This document shows, piece by piece, positions 28,357 to 37,178 of a stretch of 64,000 nt of DNA. Source of the DNA: Thermoflexus sp. (GTDB taxonomy: Bacteria > Chloroflexota > Anaerolineae > Aggregatilineales > Aggregatilineaceae); NCBI GenBank assembly GCA_020724465.1, contig DYGX01000011.1, positions 101,262-165,261 on the forward strand, given 5' to 3'. Position 1 is the stretch's first letter, and each line of letters opens with the position of its first letter. The notes beneath the pieces are model-generated. The model was given only the letters and a program-made list of their open reading frames with translations. It was not told the origin of the DNA and did no database searches. Position numbers and translations under genes: made by a program.

Positions 28357-28662
28357 TTAGTACGCCGGCGGCGCGTAAATGTTGACCGAAACCAGCGGCT
28401 CGTTGCCCTCGTTGGCGATCTCGTGCGCTTCTCCGGCCTCGATCAGCAGCAGAGTTCCCGGCTGGAGCGAGACACGCTGACTCTCGACCTGTGCGGAGCC
28501 GCGCCCCGCGATCACGAAGAGCCACTGGTCGCTCCCGGCATGGCGGTTATCTGGGCCGCCGGTTGACTCGCCGGGGGCCAGGACCATTGACGCGGCCTGT
28601 GAGCGGCTTGTTGTCGCCAGCACCTCGAATCCCTCTTCCGCAGCGATCATCATTCGTTTCAT
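28357..28662 (-). CDS. Small cupin-domain protein
   Basis: A 101-residue single cupin barrel. The first motif GGPDNRHAGSDQWLFVIAGRGSAQV and second motif GTLLLIEAGEAHEIANEG supply the usual histidines and glutamate-like ligands, although motif 1 has only one clear His. Start ATG 28662 has AAAGGA six bases ahead. The final codons sit in a short tandem duplication (TACGCCGGCGGCGC repeated at about 28343 and 28361), which places a second copy of the last residues after the stop. Possible role as a small-molecule-binding or isomerase domain; not assignable. Confidence 0.8.
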   Translation of the reverse strand: MKRMMIAAEEGFEVLATTSRSQAASMVLAPGESTGGPDNRHAGSDQWLFVIAGRGSAQVESQRVSLQPGTLLLIEAGEAHEIANEGNEPLVSVNIYAPPAY

Positions 28663-28817
28663 GCCGCATCCTTTCTGCACAGCGTGTACACTTCACTCAG
28701 GTTTTAGCAGAACGACCCGGCATGCGGGATTCGTACCCAGGCCGGTTGTCCGGTATCCCCCTGACGCGCATTTTCTATTATGATGAAGGGATGCGACAGG
28801 TGCAGCAAGAGGCAGTC

Positions 28818-29666
28818 ATGCTGGGCAATCGGTTACACCAGATTCGTTATCTTCTTCCCTACAACACATCTTCTTCGCTATGGCTTGAGACGTTTGTCCC
28901 GGTTGTGGAAAGCGTGCCCCAGGCGGAATGGCTGGGCGATCGTCTGGTGATCGTGCCGGATTATCCGCCCGGCGCGGTCCCGGCGACGACGCTGGAGCTT
29001 TCCCGCGTGGATCGCCCGACCGTGGTTCTCGATACCATCGGCCTGGTGGTGATCGAGATGGGGGGCGTGCGCGTCGTGGGCTGGGACTCGCGCGATCCCG
29101 TGCGGCTGCCCGCGCCTGAGCCGGTCACGCCAGACCATCCCCCGCTGGAAGTGACCGAGATCGCCGCACGCCTGCGGGGGCACGTCATCCGTGTCGACCA
29201 CAGCGGGGTCGAGTTCCCAACGGCGCGCGTGCCCATCTCGGCCTGGGAGCGCCTGCTCGATGTGCTGGGCGCCGCCGCCAACCTTTACCACTATCCGGAC
29301 TTGGATACCGAAATGCCGTTTGTGCTTCCGGCCAGTGGGGACGAGTTCAGCGGCGAAATTGCGGCGTTTGGCGGAGCGCGCGTGCCGAAGTTTGAGCTGA
29401 CCTACGGCTATGTCACGTCGCCCCTGCTGCAGATCCACTGCGATACCGATCTGGACCGCGCCTCGCTCGACGCGCTGATTCCAGAGCCGCACGGCTTCAA
29501 TTTGCCTGGGGTTGAGACGTTCCGCAGCGTGTACGCTGCCGTGCCGTGGCCGGGGGTGATCCTGCGGCTCGATCTCACCTATGCTGTGCCGGGCGAGCCG
29601 CCTGAGGTGTGGATCACCGGAGAATGGCTGGTGCGCGAAGGGCGGCGCTTGCGCGGGCGCCCCTAG
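28818..29666 (+). CDS. Conserved-looking hypothetical protein
   Basis: I do not recognise this 283-residue protein. It has no signal peptide, membrane segment or known motif. It is rich in beta-prone segments (RPTVVLDTIGLVVIEMGGVRVVGWD, HVIRVDHSGVEFP) and in aromatic, proline-containing loops. The start is uncertain: ATG 28818 has AAGAGG at proper spacing, while ATG 28791 and 28722 are in frame further up; the frame itself extends to 28491 antisense to the cupin gene, which is unlikely to be coding. It is divergent from the cupin gene. Confidence 0.6.
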   Translation: MLGNRLHQIRYLLPYNTSSSLWLETFVPVVESVPQAEWLGDRLVIVPDYPPGAVPATTLELSRVDRPTVVLDTIGLVVIEMGGVRVVGWDSRDPVRLPAPEPVTPDHPPLEVTEIAARLRGHVIRVDHSGVEFPTARVPISAWERLLDVLGAAANLYHYPDLDTEMPFVLPASGDEFSGEIAAFGGARVPKFELTYGYVTSPLLQIHCDTDLDRASLDALIPEPHGFNLPGVETFRSVYAAVPWPGVILRLDLTYAVPGEPPEVWITGEWLVREGRRLRGRP

Positions 29667-29719
29667 TCGAACGGCCGCGCTACCACTCTTCTTATTTCTG
29701 CATCCCTAAAGGGTGTTAT

Positions 29720-29915
29720 GACCTTCACGAGGGTTCGCCCCTCACCCTCGACCCTTTCCGCCTGCGACGGCGGCGCGGGGAGCGATTCATCCCTCTCCCT
29801 CTGCGACGGGGTCGCGGGGCGAGGGGCTTTGAGCCGCCGTGTGCTCCCCTTCTCCCTCGCGCGCGAGGGAGAAGGGGCCGGGGGTTGAGGGGGAGTGAGG
29901 GCCGAAAAGTGCATC
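29720..29915. repeat. GC-rich palindromic intergenic repeat element
   Basis: The gap 29667-29922 consists of CCCTCACCCTCG/CCCTCTCCCT-like C-rich blocks (about 29738-29830), a perfect 32-base palindrome at 29846-29877 (arms CCCCTTCTCCCTCGCG and CGCGAGGGAGAAGGGG), and a matching G-rich block ending near 29900. Outer blocks CCCCTCACCCTCGACCC and GGGGGTTGAGGGGGAGTGAGGG are also roughly complementary. This looks like a dispersed REP/MITE-type element located between convergent genes; copy number cannot be seen from one window. It could also end transcription of both neighbours. Confidence 0.7.
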
Positions 29916-29922
29916 ACGCGCT

Positions 29923-31104
29923 CTAAATCCAGGTCGCGCGCTTGTCTGCTCCGCCGGCAGGCTGCTGAGATGGCTTGCGCGAGACGCTTGCCAGCAGTTG
30001 AGCGACCAGCTCCGGGATCAGGTTGAGCGTCAGCACCACATTCTGCCCGGCCGTCGTGGCTTCGTCGAGGAAGCCGAAGATGACCGGCAGCGGGCTGCGG
30101 CGGAAAAGCGCCCCGAAAAGCGGCTTGATCCAGGTGGGGCGCACGCGCATCAGGCGCAGCATCTGCGCGTCGCAGAAGCGGAAGAACGGCTTGCTGCCCG
30201 GTACGTCGAAGGGGTGCCCAGCGCGCAGCAGCGAGGCGACGATCGCTTCGGCGTCCGCCAGCATCCGGGTGAAACCGTAGCCGGACGATGGCTTGATGCG
30301 CCCCCCGGCTGTGCCGATCCGCATGACATGCGGGCTGCTGCGGCGCGGAAAAGCGCCCGCGCTCAGCGGCGATGCCCCGCCTTCCTTCGCGATGATCTGG
30401 TAGGCGCGAATCCCCAGCGTTTTCTCGATATACCGCTTCAAGTGCAGCTCGGCGCCGGGTTCCGGGCTATGCGAGACGAACTCGACCAACGCGTGCCGCG
30501 CCGAATAGGGCAGGACGTAGCAGAAGCGCACGTCGCCGCGCTGTGGAACCCGGAAGTCCATGAAGATCGGCGTGGTCGGGTCGAACGCGTCGTGCGGCGT
30601 TTCGATTTCCCACCCGACGAAACGCTGCACAAGCGCCCCTTTGTGAGCGGGGTCCGCCGCCAGCTCGGCCAGATGGAAGCGGCTGTCGAACACCCATCGC
30701 CCGGTGTAAGTCTGTCCTGCGGCGTGTACAAGCGCGCCTGCGGGGCCGTCTTCGATCCGGTCGACGGCAGCCTGCACGCGGGTCACGTTGGGGAAGCGCA
30801 CCAGCTCGCTGTCCACGTACCGATAGAAGTCGATGCCGCGAATCACATGGTAGCGGAAGCGGCCGCAGGGATGAACCTGCTCTGTCTCCCCGGCGGCGAC
30901 GCGCAGCCGGTCCCACGATCGGTAGATCAGGCTGTCGAAGGGAGTGGGGCCGTCCGACCAGAAGCCGAGCGTGCGATCGTTCCGCGTCTTGGGCTGCGGC
31001 TCGATAATCAGGATCGAACGCTGGGCGAGCGGGCTGGTGACCAGCGCGTGCGCCAGACTCAGCCCGGCGATGCCGCTTCCCACAAGAATGAAATCGTACG
31101 TCAT
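29923..31104 (-). CDS. crtY: Lycopene beta-cyclase family flavoprotein (CrtY/CrtL)
   Basis: Predicted to cyclise the ends of lycopene to form beta- or gamma-carotene. The N-terminal FAD/NAD fold reads YDFILVGSGIAGLSLAHAL, followed by EPQPKTRNDRTLGFWSD, matching the R/N-rich N-terminus with FW of CrtY-type cyclases. Further signatures are VFDSRF, GWEIET..DAFDP, MDFRVPQ, FCYVLPYS..HALVE (the conserved LPxxxxxALVE) and GTAGGRIKPSSGYGFTRM. Length 393 is typical. I start at ATG 31104 with GGAG upstream; the frame runs to 31374 but that part overlaps the divergent oxidase. No other carotenoid gene is nearby. Confidence 0.88.
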   Translation of the reverse strand: MTYDFILVGSGIAGLSLAHALVTSPLAQRSILIIEPQPKTRNDRTLGFWSDGPTPFDSLIYRSWDRLRVAAGETEQVHPCGRFRYHVIRGIDFYRYVDSELVRFPNVTRVQAAVDRIEDGPAGALVHAAGQTYTGRWVFDSRFHLAELAADPAHKGALVQRFVGWEIETPHDAFDPTTPIFMDFRVPQRGDVRFCYVLPYSARHALVEFVSHSPEPGAELHLKRYIEKTLGIRAYQIIAKEGGASPLSAGAFPRRSSPHVMRIGTAGGRIKPSSGYGFTRMLADAEAIVASLLRAGHPFDVPGSKPFFRFCDAQMLRLMRVRPTWIKPLFGALFRRSPLPVIFGFLDEATTAGQNVVLTLNLIPELVAQLLASVSRKPSQQPAGGADKRATWI

Positions 31105-31321
31105 GACACGCGCTCCAGCCCTGGGCCGGACCTTCCGGCCGTGTGCCCTTCCATGCAATAGTACGCAGTGGCTGCTGGCGGGTTGCGGCGAAGTTGCCAG
31201 GTGGGTGACGAATTGGGCTGAAATGCCGACGCTGACTCTGCGCTCTCTATGCGTTTGGCCCGTAAAGTGCCAGTATGTCACAAAGCGACACAGTCCCGAA
31301 TGGAGAGCTAGAGGACGCACC

Positions 31322-32749
31322 ATGGCCAGCATCGAAGCACAGAATCGGAATGGGCAACGGATCGCGCTGGACACCCGCGCTGTTGACGAATTCGGCGCTC
31401 AATTGCAGGGGGCGCTGCTACGCCCCGGCGACGCGGCCTATGGCGAGGCGCGCCAGGTGTGGAACGGGCTGATCGATCGCTATCCGGCGCTGATCGCCCG
31501 CTGCGCCAACACGGCAGACGTTGCGCGGGCGATCCAGTTTGCACGCGCTCATCATCTGCCGATCGCGGTGCGCGGCGGGGGGCACAATGTCGCCGGGACC
31601 GGAACGGTTGACGGCGGGCTGGTGATCGATCTCTCGCCGATGAAGGCGATCGAGGTCGATCCGGTGTCGCGCACCGCCCGCGCGGAAGGTGGCGTCATCT
31701 GGGGCGAGCTGGATCGCGCGACGCAGGCTTTCGGACTGGCGACGCCGGGCGGCGTTGTCTCGGATACGGGCATCGCCGGGCTGACGCTCGGCGGCGGCTT
31801 CGGGTGGCTGCGTCGCAAGTACGGCCTGTCGTGCGACAACTTGATCGGCGCCGAGATGGTCACGGCGAGCGGCACCGTCGTGCGCGCGTCCGAGACGGAG
31901 AATCCGGAACTGCTGTGGGCCTTGCGCGGCGGCGGCGGCAACTTCGGCGTGGTGACCTCGTTCGAGTACCGCCTGTTTCCCGTTGGCCCGGAAGTCATGG
32001 TGGCTTTTGTGCTCTATCCGGGCGAGCTGGCGGTGCCCGCGCTGCGCTTCTTCCGCGAAACGATGGCTTCCGCGCCCGATGAGTTGAGTTCGTTCGCGAT
32101 CTTGCAGCGCGTGCCTGCTGCCGAGCCGTTTCCTGAGACATGGCATCACAAGCAGACGGTGATCTTCATGTCGGTCTACAGCGGCTCTGTCGACAAGGGC
32201 GAGCGCGTTGTGCAGCCTTTGCGCCAGTTCGCTACGCCGATCGCCGATCTCAGCGGCCCGATGCTGTATGTGGAAGCGCAGCGGTTATTCGACGAGGACT
32301 ATCCGCGTGGCGCCCGCTACTACTGGAAATCAACCTATCTCGACAGCCTGAACGATGAGGTCATCGAGCGGCTGGTCGCCCAGGCCGAAGCCGCCCCGTC
32401 CGACCATTCGACGCTGGATGTCTGGCATATGGGCGGCGCGGTGGCCCGACTGGGTGAGGGAGCGTCCTTCCGCGGCCGGGGCGCGCCTTACCACCTGGGC
32501 ATCGAAGCGAACTGGACCGATCCCGCCGGCGATGACGCCAATGTGGCGTGGGCGCGGAGCGTGCATGCGGACCTGCGGCGCTTCTCTGGCAGCGGGCAGT
32601 ATTTCAACTTCCCCGGTTTTCACGAAGAGGGCGACAGCGCCCTGCGCCAGTCTTTTGGCGACGCCTACGACCGGCTGGCGGCGGTCAAGGCCCGCTACGA
32701 CCCGGACAACATCTTCCGCCTGAACGCGAACATCAAGCCGGCGGTATAG
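31322..32749 (+). CDS. FAD-linked oxidase, berberine-bridge-enzyme-like (BBE domain)
   Basis: A flavin oxidase or dehydrogenase acting on a sugar, alcohol or natural product. The N-terminal FAD_binding_4 domain contains LPIAVRGGGHNVAGTG, with the histidine that is usually covalently linked to FAD, and TPGGVVSDTGIAGLTLGGGFGWLRRKYGLSCDNL, with a cysteine suited to the second, 6-S-cysteinyl link. The C-terminal BBE motif is YFNFPGFHEEGD ... YDRLAAVKARYDPDNIFRLNANI. Length 476. ATG 31322 has AGAGG seven bases ahead. It starts an operon with the two small genes that follow; a terminator lies after them. Confidence 0.9.
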   Translation: MASIEAQNRNGQRIALDTRAVDEFGAQLQGALLRPGDAAYGEARQVWNGLIDRYPALIARCANTADVARAIQFARAHHLPIAVRGGGHNVAGTGTVDGGLVIDLSPMKAIEVDPVSRTARAEGGVIWGELDRATQAFGLATPGGVVSDTGIAGLTLGGGFGWLRRKYGLSCDNLIGAEMVTASGTVVRASETENPELLWALRGGGGNFGVVTSFEYRLFPVGPEVMVAFVLYPGELAVPALRFFRETMASAPDELSSFAILQRVPAAEPFPETWHHKQTVIFMSVYSGSVDKGERVVQPLRQFATPIADLSGPMLYVEAQRLFDEDYPRGARYYWKSTYLDSLNDEVIERLVAQAEAAPSDHSTLDVWHMGGAVARLGEGASFRGRGAPYHLGIEANWTDPAGDDANVAWARSVHADLRRFSGSGQYFNFPGFHEEGDSALRQSFGDAYDRLAAVKARYDPDNIFRLNANIKPAV

Positions 32750-32801
32750 CCGGCAACCACCGCCCCGTCGAACATCGGGCGGGCAGACAAGGAGCAGGAG
32801 C

Positions 32802-33341
32802 ATGTCGACGAGTTCACTCGATCTCTTGAGCGCAGGGCACAACGCCATCATCCGGGCACTGGACGAGCTGGTTGCCGGAGCCTGGACCGGTTACAGCGCC
32901 TACTGGTATACGCGTGGCGTGCGCGGCGACTGGTCGGTCAAGGATCTCGTGTCGCTGCTGGCAGCATACGAGCAGCTGCTGGTGGATGTGCTCGGCGCGC
33001 TGGAAGATCCGCGTCCGACGCCGATGCTGGATCAGTACTGTGCCGACGCGGAACGCTTCGCGCAGCGCGAGATCTCGCGCCGCCGCGATCGCTCGATTGG
33101 GGAAGTGCTGTACGAGTATGAGGCGACGCACGATGAGGCCAGGCGGTTGATCGCGCGGCTGCCGGTTGATCTGCGCCGCCGTTCAGGTCTCATTCCCTGT
33201 TACGGCGCTGAAGCCGATCTGGACGATCTTCTGCTGGACCGGTACTACGGCCACAAGCGCGAGCTGGCTGCCCAGATCGAGGCTTTTGGCCGCCACCTGC
33301 AGCGCATGCTCGAGGTGCGTGACGCTGGCGCTGCTGCCTGA
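32802..33341 (+). CDS. DinB-fold protein, ClbS/DfsB-like
   Basis: A 179-residue four-helix-bundle protein. WSVKDLVSLLAAYEQLLVDVL matches the DinB/DfsB pattern of W..KD...H/Y, and the last third has DDLLLDRYYGHKRELAAQIEAF, with Y, H and E where family members often have metal or substrate ligands. ClbS, the colibactin self-protection protein, belongs to this family, but function cannot be inferred from similarity alone. It lies 52 bases after the FAD oxidase, with AAGGAGCAGGAG as ribosome site. Confidence 0.78.
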   Translation: MSTSSLDLLSAGHNAIIRALDELVAGAWTGYSAYWYTRGVRGDWSVKDLVSLLAAYEQLLVDVLGALEDPRPTPMLDQYCADAERFAQREISRRRDRSIGEVLYEYEATHDEARRLIARLPVDLRRRSGLIPCYGAEADLDDLLLDRYYGHKRELAAQIEAFGRHLQRMLEVRDAGAAA

Positions 33342-33399
33342 TCGGACGAGCAGGACGGCCCCGGGGCGCCAGCCGCACAAGATAGAAAGGTAGGCCAGA

Positions 33400-33759
33400 A
33401 TGGACACGCAGGTCTTGTCGCTTGTCGCCGGCACAATCTCGACGATCCTCTTTGCCGGGGGCAACGTGCCGATGCTGCTGAAAGCACGACGCACCAAAGA
33501 GCTTGGCTCGTATAGCCTGGCCCAGCTTGCCCTGAACAACGTGGGGAATGCCGTCCACTGGCTGTATATCAGCCAGCTCCCATTCGGACCGCTCTGGTTT
33601 CTGCACGCATTCTACACCGTGACAACGGCCCTCATGCTGGGCTGGTACCTGCGCTATCGCGGGCCGGCGGCGCGGCGAACCAGCCGGGCTGCACGGCCTC
33701 GTCTGTATGCGCCCTCTTTCGCGGCACCGGAGCGCGCCAAACGCGAGACATGGATCTAG
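33400..33759 (+). CDS. PQ-loop/SemiSWEET-like three-helix membrane protein
   Basis: Probable small-molecule (possibly sugar) facilitator that works as a dimer. The 119-residue product has three predicted transmembrane helices (about 7-27, 40-57, 62-85). Helix 1 leads into NVPMLLKARRTKELGSYSL, the PQ-loop-like motif in which the conserved P and the following K/R-T-K...S pattern are visible. A basic C-terminal tail of about 35 residues is unlike typical SemiSWEETs (about 85-100 residues). Third gene of the FAD-oxidase operon; AAAGG precedes the ATG. Confidence 0.75.
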   Translation: MDTQVLSLVAGTISTILFAGGNVPMLLKARRTKELGSYSLAQLALNNVGNAVHWLYISQLPFGPLWFLHAFYTVTTALMLGWYLRYRGPAARRTSRAARPRLYAPSFAAPERAKRETWI

Positions 33760-33791
33760 CGGTCGCCGTTCGATTCCGAGCCGTGTTCCAG

Positions 33792-33819
33792 CCGCCCGTT
33801 CTGACGCCGGGCGGTTTTT
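33792..33819 (+). terminator. Intrinsic terminator of the FAD-oxidase operon
   Basis: CCGCCCG (33792-33798) pairs with CGGGCGG (33808-33814), 9-base loop, then TTTTT. Confidence 0.88.
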
Positions 33820-33939
33820 CTGCGATTTACCGCCGGAAATTCGATTCCACCCCATCACTTATGGCATAATGACAGTAACACAAAACAGAAGCGCGGCCAG
33901 CGCACGCCGTCTTCGCCAGACTTGCCGGAGCACCGCACA

Positions 33940-36900
33940 ATGGATCGCCTGACGATTACGACGCTTGGAAGTGTGCATATTCAGGTTGGCCGCGCGCCGG
34001 TGACCGGCTTTATCTCGCGCAAGGTCGATGCGCTGCTGATCTATCTGGCGGCGAACCCCCGCGAGCACCCCCGCGAAATGCTGGCTGACCTGCTGTGGGA
34101 CGATCTGCCGCAGAACCGCGCCCTGTCGTACTTGCGGACGGCGCTGGCCAGCCTGCAGAAGCAGCTTGCGCCCTATCTGCTGGTGACGCGTCACTCGATC
34201 GGGATCCATCCTGAGCGCGACGTGTGGCTCGATGCGGCGGTGCTGGAGCAGGCGTTGGACGCCGCCGAGGCGCACTGGGCGCAACACGGCAGTTTCTCCC
34301 GCGCGGCTGCGGCGGCGCTCGAAGAGGCGCTGGCGCTGTACAGAGGCGCGTTCCTCGAAGGCTTCTACCTGCGCGACAGCCGCGAGTTCGAAGGCTGGAT
34401 GATCTTGCAGCAGGAGCGCCTGCGCGCGCGGGTGCTCGAAGCGTTCTTTCGCCTGGGCGCCAGCGCGCTGGAGCGCGGCATGTACGATGCCGGGCTGCGC
34501 CACACCGTCCGCGCGCTGGAGCTGGATCCGCTCTGGGAAGAGGCGCACCGCCAGCAGATGCAGCTTCTGGCCGCCTCGGGGCAGCGCAGCGCGGCGCTGG
34601 CCCAATATGAGACGTGCCGCCGCCTGCTTGATGAAGAGCTGGGCATCGAACCGGACGAGAAGACGACCGCGCTCTACCGGCAGATCCAGGCCGGGGAGAT
34701 GCCGGTTCAGGCACCGCGCGCAGTGCTGCATAACCTGCCGACTCCGGCCACGCCGTTTGTGCCGCGCCCCGCGGCCCTGCAGCAAATCGCTGCGCAGCTT
34801 GACCGGCCCGACTGCCGCCTGTTGACGCTGATCGGGCCGGGCGGGATTGGAAAGACCCGTCTGGCGCTTGAGGCGGCTCGCCAGATGCTCAACGATTATC
34901 CACACGGCGTCTTCTTTGTGCCGCTGGAGCCGCTTCAGGCCGCCGAGCAGGTCGCCAAGAGCATCGCCGACGCACTCCGGCTCGATCTGCGCGCGGATCG
35001 CTCGGTCGAAGACACGGTGTTCGAGTATTTATGCGACCGCGAGCTGCTGCTGGTGCTGGACAACTTTGAGCTGTTGCTCGACGCCGCCGGGCTGCTGAGC
35101 CGTTTGCTGGCCGCCGCGCCGGGCGTTAAGCTGCTGGTCACCTCGCGCGAGCGCCTCAATTTGCAGGAAGAATGGCTCTACGCGGTCGAGGCGCTGCCGG
35201 TGCCTGCCGAGGACGATCCGGAAGCGGGTCGCTACGCATCAATTCAACTTTTCGTCCAGAGCGCCCAGCGCATGCAGCCGGACTTCGTGCTGGAGCCGCA
35301 GCAACGCGAGATCGTGACCATCTGCCACCTGACCGAGGGGATCCCGCTGGCGATTGAGCTGGCCGCCTCGTGGGTGCGGCTGATGACGCCGGAGCAGATC
35401 GCAGGGGAGATTGCGCGCAGCCTGGACTTCCTGACCACCTCGGTGCGGAATGTGCCGGAGCGCCATCGCAGTATGCGCGCCGTGTTCGAATCGTCGTGGA
35501 ATCTGCTCGGCGACGAGGAGCAGCGCATTTACCGCCGGCTGGCCGTCTTTCGCGGCGGGTTCGCGCTGCCTGCCGCCGGGGATATTGCGGGAGCGTCGCT
35601 GCTGACGCTGTCGGCGCTGGTGGACAAATCGCTGCTGACAGCGTCTGGCGGGCGCTATGAGATGCACGCGCTGCTGCGGCAGTATGCCGAAGAAAAACTC
35701 GATGCGGCGGATGAACGGCAGGCGGTCCTGGCGCGGCACGCGCGCTATTACGCCGACTTTCTGCGCGAGCGCGGCCGGCAACTCTCGCGCGTGATGACCA
35801 ACAGTGTCTATGCCGAGGTCATGCGCGAGATCGAGAACATTCGCGCGGCGCGCCAGTTTATGCTGGACCATGGCACTGAGGCCGAGTTGGATGCGTTCCT
35901 GGTGCCGCTCTACCGCCTGTACGATATCCGCAGCGACTACAAATCCGGCGAGCAGTTTTTCGCGCAGGCGGCCGCCCGGCTCGGCGCAGTGCCCGGTGGA
36001 GAGCTTGGCCTGACACAGGCGCGCGCGCTGCTTTTTCAGGCGCTGTGCTGCGAAGCAATTGCCAGTTACGACCTCGCCTCGGCGCTGGCGGCGAGCGTCT
36101 TGCCAGTCTTTGAGCGGGCCGGCGCCGCCTGGGAGACACAGCTGGCCTTGCGGTGTGTGGGCAATGTGGCTTACGCCACCGGACACTATCTCAAGGCGCG
36201 CGACTATTTCGAGCGCGTCTGCGCCATTCTGAAAGACCTGGACGAACCGCTGGCGCTGGCGCCGACGCTGTTCCGGCTGAGCGACATCGAAGCGGTGCTC
36301 GGCGACTACGCGCGCGCCAAACAGATTCTGCAGGAGAGCGAGCGCGTGCTGCGCGAAGACAGCGGGCCGCAGTACCTGATGCGCTATTTGCTGACGCTGG
36401 GGGACGTGAACTTCAAGCTGGGGATGTTTGAGGAAGCGAAAGTACACTTCGAGCAGACACTGGCGCTGACGCAAGAACTTGACACACGCACGACGACGGC
36501 GGTGGCGCTGGTCAGCCTGGGGCGGGTGGCGTACGCGCAGGGCGACTTCGCGCAAGCTGCGACGCTGTGCCGGGAGAGCATCGCCATCTGCGACGAGATC
36601 CGCAACCGTTGGGGCAAGGCGTTTGCGCTGATGCACCTGGGACGGGCAAGCGCCGCCCAGGGCGACTACGCGCTCGCCAAACTGCACTATCGCTCCGCCC
36701 TGGCGCTCAGCGAGGCGATCAGCGGGCGCTGGATCATGGCAGCGGTGCTACGCTGCCAGGGGATCGCCAATCTGCACCTGGGCGCGCACGAGGAGGCTCG
36801 CCTGGATCTGCGCCGGGCGCTCGAAACGGCGCGCGAGACGCAGGCATGGCCCCTGGTGTGCGATGTGCTGGTGGCGGTCGCGCAGCTTGAAGCGGTCGCG

Positions 36901-37098
36901 GGCGATCCCGTCCGGGCGATCAGGCTGGCGGATGTAGTCGCGTCCAGCCCCTATTCGGAATATGAAACGCGCCATGCCGCCGGGCAGCTTCTCACGTCGC
37001 TGGCCGGGGATACCCCGGCGGCTCCGCCGCTGTCGGTTGAGCAGGCGCTGGACCAGACCCTGACCTCGCCGGAATCCCTGCTGTTTCTCCGCGCTTAG
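33940..37098 (+). CDS. SARP/AfsR-like regulator: BTAD, NB-ARC ATPase and TPR domains
   Basis: A large 1052-residue signal-integrating transcription factor. The N-terminus (about 1-95) is an OmpR-type winged helix (TITTLGSVHIQVGRAPVTGF ... KVDALLIYLAANP). A bacterial transcriptional activator domain follows (about 100-245; ALYRGAFLEGFYLRDSREFEGW, LIEPDEKTTALYRQI-like end). The NB-ARC module (about 265-560) has P-loop LIGPGGIGKTRLALEAA, Walker B-like LLLVLDNFELLL and EGIPLAIELAASWVR. The rest is a TPR array (about 600-1020). ATG 33940 has GGAG upstream. No target is evident; a globin-like and a LysM lipoprotein gene follow on the same strand. Confidence 0.93.
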   Translation: MDRLTITTLGSVHIQVGRAPVTGFISRKVDALLIYLAANPREHPREMLADLLWDDLPQNRALSYLRTALASLQKQLAPYLLVTRHSIGIHPERDVWLDAAVLEQALDAAEAHWAQHGSFSRAAAAALEEALALYRGAFLEGFYLRDSREFEGWMILQQERLRARVLEAFFRLGASALERGMYDAGLRHTVRALELDPLWEEAHRQQMQLLAASGQRSAALAQYETCRRLLDEELGIEPDEKTTALYRQIQAGEMPVQAPRAVLHNLPTPATPFVPRPAALQQIAAQLDRPDCRLLTLIGPGGIGKTRLALEAARQMLNDYPHGVFFVPLEPLQAAEQVAKSIADALRLDLRADRSVEDTVFEYLCDRELLLVLDNFELLLDAAGLLSRLLAAAPGVKLLVTSRERLNLQEEWLYAVEALPVPAEDDPEAGRYASIQLFVQSAQRMQPDFVLEPQQREIVTICHLTEGIPLAIELAASWVRLMTPEQIAGEIARSLDFLTTSVRNVPERHRSMRAVFESSWNLLGDEEQRIYRRLAVFRGGFALPAAGDIAGASLLTLSALVDKSLLTASGGRYEMHALLRQYAEEKLDAADERQAVLARHARYYADFLRERGRQLSRVMTNSVYAEVMREIENIRAARQFMLDHGTEAELDAFLVPLYRLYDIRSDYKSGEQFFAQAAARLGAVPGGELGLTQARALLFQALCCEAIASYDLASALAASVLPVFERAGAAWETQLALRCVGNVAYATGHYLKARDYFERVCAILKDLDEPLALAPTLFRLSDIEAVLGDYARAKQILQESERVLREDSGPQYLMRYLLTLGDVNFKLGMFEEAKVHFEQTLALTQELDTRTTTAVALVSLGRVAYAQGDFAQAATLCRESIAICDEIRNRWGKAFALMHLGRASAAQGDYALAKLHYRSALALSEAISGRWIMAAVLRCQGIANLHLGAHEEARLDLRRALETARETQAWPLVCDVLVAVAQLEAVAGDPVRAIRLADVVASSPYSEYETRHAAGQLLTSLAGDTPAAPPLSVEQALDQTLTSPESLLFLRA

Positions 37099-37178
37099 CG
37101 CGCGCGCTCTATGCGTTCTCTCGGCGCGCGGCGACTAGACTGGGTGAAAAGACAGTGAGTTTCGGCGAGGTTAGCTCT

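Noticed and set aside
28343..28375. Tandem copy of TACGCCGGCGGCGC at the cupin 3' end, considered as a regulatory repeat
   Set aside because: Only two units and no dyad; it is most simply a small slippage duplication of the last codons.
31274..31288. TGTC-N7-GACA inverted repeat ahead of the FAD oxidase, considered as an operator
   Set aside because: Four-base arms are expected often by chance and no matching second site or adjacent regulator supports it.
29923..31374. Longer start for the lycopene cyclase at 31374
   Set aside because: The extra 90 residues overlap the oxidase start and promoter region and precede the FAD-binding motif that defines the true N-terminus.
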